Source: Cristatella mucedo (lineage: Eukaryota; Bryozoa; Phylactolaemata; Cristatellidae). From it: 64,000 nucleotides of DNA. The stretch is from contig WPIO01000074.1 of assembly GCA_009760855.2 (NCBI GenBank), positions 1,161,001 to 1,225,000 on the forward strand, read 5' to 3'. Both the position numbers and the translations under genes were made by a program. Numbering within the stretch: position 1 is the stretch's first letter; each line of letters starts with the position of its first letter. Shown here piece after piece: positions 56,900-64,000 of this stretch. Under the pieces are notes generated by a model that worked only from the letters and a program-made list of their open reading frames with translations, had not been told where the DNA came from and searched no databases.

Positions 56900-58145
56900 C
56901 TTTGGCGCGAGAGCGCAAGCACAGTGCTGCCGCTGCTTCGTGGCGCCGCCGCTGCCTCGTCGGCGGCCCGCGACGGCCGCTCAGCACGAAATCTTCAGCG
57001 AATAAATGTGCGAGCTCTTTTCTTCGGCGGCTAGATTGCGGTGCGGTGCGATAAGGGCGACCGGGACTTGCGAGCGCTTCGCTCTCGCCGCCGAGGAGCT
57101 GGCAGCGAAGCTTGCGGAAGCGGAAGCTTGCGTAAGCGCCCCAGAGTGAAGGAAGCACGGTGGCACACGAGCTCGCATCCTGTGAGTAGCCCGGCAGCTC
57201 GCGGGCGGGTGTTCGCGAATACCTACGACCGACTAAGCCACTCACTAATCTGGCTACGGAAGAGAATGAAACATCCGTTAAAGTCATCGTAAGCAATTTA
57301 AAACACGCCGCCGAGGCTCCGCTCGGTTCTCGGCCTCCTTCTCGCTGCTTCCGGTCGCTCGGCATCCCAGCGACCGCGTCGGAGCGTCGCTCACCCGCCG
57401 CGCGTGAATGAACGAGAGCCGGCAATGCGGGCGCATTTGTCGAAATTGTCGTCGGTCGCATTTCGACCACGCCTTCTTTTAAACGAAGCTCACGATGGCA
57501 GTCGCAACGATCGCCTGCGGTCGGTCATGTCGCCGGCGACCAAGTCTGGCATTGCACTCGCGTCCGTCCGTGAAAGACGGTCGAAATCGAGGCAAATATA
57601 ATTTTTACAACGAATGAATGCGTGCGATTGCAAACTGAGCTGTAAAAATTGCTCCACGATTGAGCATTCAGATTACTCCTTCGTGCGCGGCGCTGGAAAA
57701 TGGAGTGATGGGATGGGCTCGGGCCGAACGTGCCGCGTGCGATCCCAGTGCAGTGCGCCGGGCGCAGGTATGCGGCGAGCACTGGCGACGATAATGGCAG
57801 CGGCGAAACGCGATATCGGCCGCGGGCCGCGACCGAAGCGCTCTGGCGCCAGTAAAACCTTGGAGCAATTTCAGCTTCCACCGATGCTAAATATAATTAA
57901 AAAATAATAATAATATATAATAATAATAATAATATAAATAATAATAAATAATAATATAATAATAATTATAATTATAATAATAAATAATAATAGCCTCTGA
58001 AAACAGTGGCGCACCGGCGCGGTTAGCGAGCAGCAAGCCGTAACAGTTCGGTAGAGCGCGAGCGCGTCACTGATCGCGAGTACGCGAAGACGCAGTGAGT
58101 CGGTGTCGAGACTCCGCAGGCGCAGAGACGGTGTCCCCGGCTGGC
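56900..58145. other. GC-rich DNA, no supported gene
   Basis: Overlapping frames on both strands (56838-57881) look like composition artefacts. An AATAAA at about 57000-57005 (+) could serve the WAP gene. (TAA)n low-complexity DNA at 57895-57995. Confidence 0.45.
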
Positions 58146-58149
58146 GTTC

Positions 58150-58246
58150 GCACAATAATAATAATAATAATAATGCACTCGATAAAGCGCGCTCAGAGAA
58201 CTCAATCTCTTTCTAGGCGCTTTACATTTGCTGCAAAGGGATTGAC
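58150..58246 (-). mobile_element. LINE 3' tail with (AAT)n
   Basis: 'aataataataataatgcactcgataaagcgcgctcagagaa', 'ctttctaggcgctttacatttgctgcaaaggg'. Under 100 bp, inserted in GC-rich DNA. Confidence 0.88.
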
Positions 58247-58249
58247 CAC

Positions 58250-58780
58250 AGAGGCGTTGGCTAGCGAAGGTGAGCAGCTTCCGCCGCCGCCGCCTCCGCC
58301 GGACGCCGTAGCGACTGCCGCCGCTGCGCGCTCCGCTGGCGAGCGGAAACGAGGGGGAAAAGGCGAAAAAAGCGGAAGGCGGAAGGAGAAACCGCCACGA
58401 GACGTGCAAAAGCAGACAGCCTGTGCTACCCGAGCGGCCGAGGCACCGCACCGAGGCTGCCGGGGCAGGCAGCGGTAAAAGAGCGGCGGCGGCGGCGCGC
58501 CACGCATCGCGGAGGCCTGATGATGTGACGTAGGCCCGCGATCGGTCGACCGCACCCGCCGTGCGGCCCTCTTCCGCGATTTAGGCGCGCCGCCGCGTAA
58601 TGAGCACCGGTCGCGCTCGATCGACGGAGCTAACGCCGCGCGAAGAGCCGACTGCACCGCGGGCGCCGTCGACATTTGCTCGCTAACGCGAACCGCTGGG
58701 AACAACTAATGCAAACCCGATCGCCCCAAACCCACGCCGAGGCAACGTCTGGGAGCGGCGTAGCTGCCCCAGCAAGAACA
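58250..58780. other. GC-rich DNA, no supported gene
   Basis: Arg/Pro-rich overlapping frames only. Confidence 0.4.
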
Positions 58781-58784
58781 AGTC

Positions 58785-58925
58785 TCTCTCCCGCCTCTCT
58801 CTCTTTTTTCTCTTTTCCTCTCTCCACCTCCCACTTTCTCTCGCTCTCTCTCTCTCCCAGTCTCTCTCACTCCTCTCTGTCTCTCTCACTCCTCTCTGTC
58901 TCTGTCTCTCTGTCTGTCTCTCTGT

Positions 58926-59001
<76 letters not shown>

Positions 59002-59020
59002 CTGTCTCTGTCTGTCTGTG
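58785..59020. repeat. (CT)n-rich and (CTGCGT)n hexanucleotide repeat
   Basis: 'tctctc' region at 58785-58930, then about twelve units of 'ctgcgt' to 59003, then 'tctgtctctgtctgt'. Confidence 0.95.
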
Positions 59021-59290
59021 ATTTCAGTGATTTAAGGAACGAAAGAATGTCTATCGATAAACAAAAATTCCTGAAATGATGGTTGGAATGAAGTAAGACA
59101 CTTCAAAGTGTTACGCTCGAGTACATTGCTGCGAGCGCGGCAGGGCCCCGCCCTCGCGTCGAGACCGGAGTACAGCGAGCGAGCGAGCTAGTTCGAGCAG
59201 AGTCGCAACAGCCAGCCGACTGGCATCTGCAGGTACAGTGTCAGTCGCGGCAGCCGTGAAAGCGTGAAAAGGCACGACACGCTGAGTTAT

Positions 59291-59296
59291 TTTATT
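59291..59296 (-). terminator. Polyadenylation signal AATAAA of the 59.5-kb precursor gene
   Basis: tttatt on the + strand is AATAAA on the minus strand, about 215 nt after the TGA of the precursor frame. Confidence 0.5.
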
Positions 59297-59508
59297 TTTG
59301 GCGACGAGAGAAATTCACGCAGGGAAAAGAATTGAGCTGCTTGATATCTCGCGTACAGAAGACTTAGCAGCACTCGGCGTAGCTCAGCGCGCGAGTGCGC
59401 CGGCTCATCGGCGGCTTACGGCGGCGGCGACGGCCTCCGCAGCGGCGCTCAGTCTGCCGCCGCCGCTGCCACCTGCGTGGTGCGCGGAGCTCGACTGCGT
59501 CGCCGGGC

Positions 59509-60094
59509 TCAGAGCAGGTGGCTGGTGCCGAAGAAAGGATTCCAGCGAGGCGCGATCGACTGCCGCCGCGCTCTTCTGCCGCGCTTGCTCGCCTCTGCCA
59601 GCTCCACTGCGTACTCTTCGCCGACGGCGCCGGCCGGCTGCAGGCGAGCCGAGCCGAGGAAAATGGTGCCGGCAGCGTCACTTACGGCGAGCTCGTATGC
59701 CCCTTGACCACCGTCTAGGTCGGCGGTGACGACGGCCGCTGCGTCGTCGGACGACGATTTGAAATAAATCTCATCCGCGTCGTCCGGCAACGGCGCATCG
59801 CCGGAGGAATCTTTGTCGCCTTCATTCTTTCCGCTGCTCGCTGTCTTGGCGATCGCTACTGCCGCCGCCTCGGCGAGCGAGAGCGCTGAAAGAAGTAGAG
59901 CGGCTTCACGTGAGCTGAGCGCATGCGAGCGCCGACGCGATCTGAGCGCGAGAGAGGATCTCGCTGAGTGGCCGCGATGGAACCGGACGCAACACTTCCT
60001 CTCGCACAGACTAGCGCCGGATATTCTGGCCAAGGTGATTTTATGAGCTAATATCTACAGTTTCATCGGAGTGCCAGATTCTCCCATGATTATA

Positions 60095-60136
<42 letters not shown>

Positions 60137-60231
60137 TATATATATATTTTTTTTTAATTATGGGAGAATCTGGCACTCCAGCGAAACTGTAAATGTTAGC
60201 TCATAAAATTGCCTTGGAAGAATTCAGGATA

Positions 60232-60311
<80 letters not shown>

Positions 60312-60479
60312 TATGTACGTATGCCATTAACGGCTCGGAAGCCGTGCGGTCCTTGTTCCTGAACCCGAGGAGGCCCAGGTTGCATTTGAAACTCAGGCAG
60401 GGTGGAGCACCGCTGGCTAATATATATACGCACATTAAATATTTAAAAAAACTTAATATATATATACATATATTCACTA

Positions 60480-60522
<43 letters not shown>

Positions 60523-60865
60523 TATATATTTACTATGCTAGGTATGTAGACGTACTATATGTATTTGCCCGTAACTATCAGGTCGATCTCGCAACTTATT
60601 GAGCTTTGCAAATATGACATCCACGAACCAAATTTGGAAGTAAAAAGCTGAGAAAAGCTTAGATGCGCTGGAAGCAGGCGCGAGCGAACGCATGGACGAG
60701 CAGAGAAAGTCTAGTGCCATTCGCTGTTGCGAGATGCGCAACTCGCTGTTGCGAGACACGCGATTCTAATATCGATCCGTGAGATTCGCGAAGATCACGA
60801 GCAGCAGCTGCAGCTACCGGTAGCCTACCGTACACAACCAGAATCAATATCGCCATCCGCTTCAT
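59509..60865 (-). CDS. Putative secreted neuropeptide-like precursor, copy 1 (two exons)
   Basis: Exon 1 is 60865-60829: [12 protein letters not shown] plus one base, then donor gtaggc (phase 1). Exon 2 is 59885-59509, after acceptor ttctttcag. Joined, the N-terminus reads [19 protein letters not shown], a good signal peptide only once spliced. The product is 137 aa. After the signal: conserved acidic block with 'SSGDAPLP' and 'EIYFKSS', a variable Ala-rich spacer, then KR-G-RRARR and the C-terminal peptide [17 protein letters not shown], ending in TGA. Cleavage after the basic run would free a 17-mer whose N-terminal Gln could form pyroglutamate. There is no cysteine in the product. I do not recognise the peptide. 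A tandem copy (61613-61992) conserves both blocks, with mostly synonymous changes in the peptide, which supports this strand as coding. The intron (60828-59886) holds TA repeats and a palindromic element. Confidence 0.68.
60030..60217. mobile_element. Palindromic MITE-like element in the precursor intron
   Basis: Left arm 60030-60092 ('ccaaggtgattttatgagct' ... 'gtgccagattctcccatgat') and right arm 60155-60217 are near-perfect inverted copies of over 60 bp around an AT-rich middle with (TA)n. It has no coding capacity. It could be a foldback or MITE-type transposon. No clear target-site duplication is seen. Confidence 0.68.
60233..60309. repeat. (AT)n microsatellite
   Basis: Uninterrupted AT alternation. 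A second run lies at about 60482-60520. Confidence 0.97.
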
Positions 60866-60977
60866 GTTCTTAGCTCGAACGACGTCGACCGGCGAATGAA
60901 AGGCTTTAGATCGGCGGATGGTTATCTAGGCTCCGCAAGCTTTATGTGCTGAAGCTGCGGCGGGCCCGCACAATGGC

Positions 60978-61007
60978 GACTGAATTCGCAGCGCCGAGCT
61001 TTTATGC
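60978..61007 (-). promoter_or_regulatory. Core promoter (TATA + initiator) of precursor copy 1
   Basis: On the minus strand GCATAAAAG (61007-60999) is followed by TCAGTC (60983-60978), a match to the arthropod-type initiator. The spacing is about 25 bp, and the ATG follows 116 nt later at 60865. Confidence 0.62.
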
Positions 61008-61430
61008 AAGAGCCACGCGTGAGCCCTCGCCGCCGCTGCTCAAGCTCGATTAAAGCGCAAGCAGGAGGCCACGCGATTTTCGATAGAGTGAGAATGCTAC
61101 GTGACGTCATCGAGACTGGCGCTACGGATAATTTTGGGCACCAGACTTCATTATGCGAGCCGCGAACGAGCCGCCGCTGCTAAAGCTCGATTATGGCGTA
61201 TGCAGGAAGCCGTGAATAGTTTTGACCGAATAAGAAAGCGAAGTGACGTCATCAAGATTGCTTTTAGATACCTTTGCGCACCAGAGCTCCTGTACGAGCC
61301 GCGCATGAGCCGCCACTGCTCGAGCTCGATTAGAGCTCAAGCAAAAAGCCGCGCAATTTTCAACTGATTAAGAATTCGAGTTGACCTCATAAGAGCTGCT
61401 CACGCGAATGACGCCGCATTTCGAGCAGCT
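60995..61430 (-). promoter_or_regulatory. Three tandem ~140-bp promoter units with CRE motifs
   Basis: Units at about 60995-61143, 61144-61284 and 61285-61430 share 'gagccgc(c/a)ctgct(c/a)(a/g)agctcgatta', 'gcaagcaggagg'-like and 'gcaccag' blocks. TGACGTCA is perfect at 61102-61109 and 61244-61251. Unit 3 has TGACCTCA at 61382-61389. TGACGTCA is the cAMP-response element bound by CREB/ATF factors. Only the gene-proximal unit keeps a TATA box. Confidence 0.7.
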
Positions 61431-61612
61431 CTAAAAAGACGGCAAACGCTTGCGATGCATCGGTCAAAATGGCAATGTAGAGTCGAGAGCCGAAAAGCCG
61501 AGCTATTGCTGCTGCTGCTGGCGCGCGCCGGCGCGTCGGCCGCTTGCCGGCGGCGGCAGCGCTCCGTCTGCCGCCCGCGCTGCCTGCACAGAGCTCAACT
61601 GCGTCGCTGGGC

Positions 61613-61992
61613 TTAGAGCAGCTGACTCGTGCCGAAGTATGGATTCCAGCGAGGCGCGATCGACTGCCGCCGTGCTCTTCTGCCTCGCTTTCTCGCCTCT
61701 GCCGCTTCGGCGTCCTGTTCGCCGACGGCGCCGGCTCGCCGCAGGCGACGAGACGCGCGAGCGAAAATGGCGCTCGCGGTGCCGTCTCCGTCGAACTCGG
61801 ATGTCCCTGGCCCGCTGACGAGCTTGGTGGCAGCGGTGGTGGCGGCAGCTGCGTCGCCGAACGACGACTTGAAATAAATCTCAGCCGTTTCTTTGGGCAA
61901 CGGTGCATCGCCGGAGGAATCTATGTCGCTTTCATTTTTTCCGCTGCTCGCTGTCTTGGCGATCTCGGCCGCCGCCTCGGCGAGCGAGAGCG
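61613..61992 (-). CDS. Putative secreted neuropeptide-like precursor, copy 2 (second exon only)
   Basis: Exon 2 of a tandem paralogue of the 59.5-kb gene, with the same acceptor (tctttcag) and phase. It begins (A)[18 protein letters not shown], keeps 'SSGDAPLP' and 'EIYFKSS', has a divergent spacer with an extra RRLRR site, then KR-G-RRARR and [17 protein letters not shown] with TAA. Peptide codons versus copy 1 change mainly at third positions. The two replacements are Phe to Tyr and His to Gln. The stop codon is in the same place but TAA rather than TGA. The signal-peptide exon was not found in the remaining 2 kb upstream. An intronic motif shared with copy 1 (60.57 and 63.90 kb) suggests it lies just past the window. 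I found no AATAAA downstream, so the copy could be degenerating. Confidence 0.6.
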
Positions 61993-62139
61993 CTGAAAGA
62001 CCGGCACCGCGTGAGCTGCGCACGAACGCGCGTGCGAGGAGCCGGCCGCTGCAAGAGGATCTTGGTGACGGGCCGCGCCCCCCGGAATTTAAAAGAGCAG
62101 CCGGAGCCGAGCCATTGGAGTGTGGCCGTGCAAAAGACA

Positions 62140-63003
62140 ACGGATGCAACGTGTGTGCGCGTGCGTGCATGCGTGCGTATGTGTGTGCGTGCATGTGTGT
62201 GTGCGCGTGCGTGTGTGTGTGTGTGTGTGAGTGTGTGTGTGTGTGTGTGAGTGTGTGCGTGCGTTCGTATGTGCGTGCGTTCGTATGTGCGTGCGTTCGT
62301 ATGTGCGCGCAATGTGTGTATGTGTGTGTGTGCGTGCGCGTGCGTGCGTGCATGTGTGCGCGTGCGTGCAATGTGTGTGTGCGTGCAATGTGTGCGTGCG
62401 TGCGTGCGCGTGCGTGCGTGCGTGCGTGCGTGTGTGTGCGTGTGTGTGTGCGTGTGTGCGTGCATGTGTGTGTATGCGTGCAATGTGTGCATGCGAGCGT
62501 GCGTGCGCGTGCGTGCGCGGGTGTGCGTGCGTGCGTGTGTGTGTGCATGCAATGTGTGTATGTGTGTGTGTGCGTGTGCGTGCATGTGTGCGTGCGTGCA
62601 ATGTGTGCGTGCGAGCGTGCGTGCGCGTGTGTGCGTGCGTGCGTGTGTGTGTGTGTGCATGCAATGTGTGTATGTGTGTGTGTGCGTGTGCGTGCATGTG
62701 TGCAAGCGTGCAATGTGTGCGTGCGAGCGTGCGTGCGCGTGTGTGCGTGCGTGCGTGTGTGTGTGTGCATGCAATGTGTGTATGTGTGTGTGTGCGTGTG
62801 TGTGCATGTGTGCGTGCGAGCGTGCGTGCGCGTGCGTGCGTGCGTGCGTGTGTGTGCGTGCGCGTGCGTGCGTGCGTGCGTGCGTGTGTGTGCGTGCGTG
62901 CGTGCGTGTGTGTATGCGTGTGTGTGTGTGTGTGTGTGTGAGCGTGTGCGTGTGTGTGTGCGTTCGTATGTGCGTGCGCGTGTGTGTGTGCGCGTGTGTG
63001 TGA
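62140..63003. repeat. 860-bp TG/CG-alternating satellite with ~110-bp higher-order unit
   Basis: Almost pure alternating purine-pyrimidine ('gtgtgcgtgc'). 'catgcaatgtgtgta' recurs at about 62546, 62658 and 62768. Absence of TAA/TAG-forming words leaves frames of 230-470 codons open on both strands. They are artefacts, Cys/Val-rich on + and His/Thr-rich on -. It lies upstream of exon 2 of precursor copy 2. Confidence 0.95.
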
Positions 63004-63009
63004 CAACGT

Positions 63010-64000
63010 GAGCCCGCCGCACAATGAAGGCTGGAGGTCCTATACGCGATCGAGCCGTTAGGATTTTTCAACGTTCCCCGGCGAAGTCTGCCGGTCTGCA
63101 TTACTGCCACCCATGAACTCTTGCCTCGAATGCGCGGCCGAAGATATGCCGTGAGTCCGGGGTTTCTCCAAGCGAGTGCCGGCAACACTAGCCCTAGCGC
63201 AAGTTGCGCGTTCTTAGGCTTCGGCAGTTGCTTCTGCTCGGTGCTGAATCAGAGCGATCCGGGATCCGCTCTTGCGGAAACAGGTAATAATTGTAAATAT
63301 TATTTTCATAGATATAATAATTAATAACGACAGAAACCCGACGCCGGCATAGCGCCCTCATAGAGCAATGTCTCTTCCGAGCCGTTTTGTGCGATGCACC
63401 GGAAGTGCATGCTGCAGTGCATACACATCTGCGGCTGTTCGCATTGGCAAACCGCGTTATTCGACGCATGCAAGTATCTCGCTTCGCAGAGTTAGAAACC
63501 TTCACGAATAGTTGCACCAGGTCTCTGTGCAAGAATGTCACACCTGCGTCGACCAGCGACGAGCTGGGTCTGCTCGTGGCAAAGCGATCCCAGTTTTGTA
63601 CATTTTAACGCAGCTGAAATAGGCTGACTTGAATGACGAGCCGAATGGGCTATGGTTTCTGTCGAGAGGCCAATTTGGAACAGGACGCCGCCCGTCTTCT
63701 ACTTCTTCGAACAGATTGCATGCTGAGAAATGCTGGCCAAGGCAGTATTGGACGCTTATTATTGCTTTTGTTATTATTATAATATTGTTAAAAAAATAAT
63801 ACTATCAATATTGTTGTTATAATATTGGCAATATTGGAGCTTACCAGTTTTGAAGGAGCTTCAGATTCGCCTCTATAACTATCAGGTAACCATCAATAAC
63901 TATCAGGTCTCGCAACCTGATAGTTGGTAACCTTGTTCGATAAGCCTCGCAGCTCGATCCAGCTTGACCAATGAGCTGATATCCGCGAATCATTTTCAGC
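63010..64000. other. Probable intron of precursor copy 2, unassigned
   Basis: No supported exon. A short inverted repeat 'aactatcaggt...acctgatagtt' lies at about 63896-63930. A weak antisense LINE/SINE tail ('agcgccctcatagagcaatgtctcttcc') lies at 63352-63380. AT-rich run at 63755-63830. Confidence 0.4.

Noticed and set aside
59813-60046. Plus-strand signal-peptide-like frame '[12 protein letters not shown]' (also at 61922)
   Set aside because: Antisense of the precursor exons. Copy 1 has no ATG on this strand, and codon changes between copies fit the minus strand.
61613-63188. Frames of 230-470 codons (His/Thr-rich on -, Cys/Val-rich on +)
   Set aside because: They run through the TG/CG satellite, which lacks stop words in all frames. 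Only the 61613-61992 exon part is supported.

Overview
The window is animal nuclear DNA, most likely from a bilaterian invertebrate. It has introns with GT..AG borders, TATA-type promoters, AATAAA signals, GC-rich islands beside AT-rich stretches, dense microsatellites and many copies of a CR1/L2-like non-LTR retrotransposon (LINE) with an (ATT)n tail. Two tRNA-derived SINE families are also present. Nothing looks bacterial or viral. I could not fix the phylum from the sequence. Most long open frames are LINE pieces or low-complexity artefacts. The real host genes are small, split and secretory.

Host genes. (1) 6.35-7.14 kb, + strand: a compact two-exon gene with TATA box, signal peptide, 152-bp intron and AATAAA. 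It encodes a putative peptide-hormone precursor of about 150 aa with a Y-W-I-G-K-R amidation/cleavage site. (2) 19.24-19.73 kb, + strand: two exons of a secreted cysteine-rich protein, one eight-cysteine domain followed by a WAP (four-disulfide core) domain. (3) 45.1-56.8 kb, + strand: a paralogue of gene 2, assembled here from four exons (short start exon, signal-peptide exon, eight-cysteine exon, WAP exon). Intron phases match gene 2, and its introns are full of LINEs and SINEs. (4) 59.3-61.0 kb, - strand: a two-exon secreted precursor of 137 aa ending in a dibasic site and a 17-residue C-terminal peptide starting with Gln. (5) 61.6-62.0 kb, - strand: the second exon of a tandem paralogue of gene 4, whose first exon was not found and probably lies past the right edge. 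The two C-terminal peptides are almost identical, and the codons between them differ mainly at third positions. Upstream of gene 4 lies a promoter block of three ~140-bp tandem units, two with a perfect TGACGTCA (CRE) and the third with a one-base variant.

Mobile DNA. 0-9 kb holds decayed LINE ends, a GATA-like satellite and a 67-bp minisatellite. 12.5-18 kb holds LINE tails and two fragments of a second LINE family. 24-31.5 kb holds a 5'-truncated LINE with an open RT frame and one with a 5' inversion. 36-44.6 kb is a head-to-tail LINE cluster including the only copy with an endonuclease region and a same-family nested insertion. 51.2-52.8 kb holds an open antisense RT copy inside gene 3. 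The LINE tail and the tail of SINE family 2 share one 3' hairpin. 62.1-63.0 kb is an 860-bp TG/CG repeat.

The host genes encode secreted products: three or more peptide-precursor-like genes and two disulfide-rich WAP proteins. Splice structures are inferred by hand from splice sites, phases and paralogue comparison. No transcript evidence was available.
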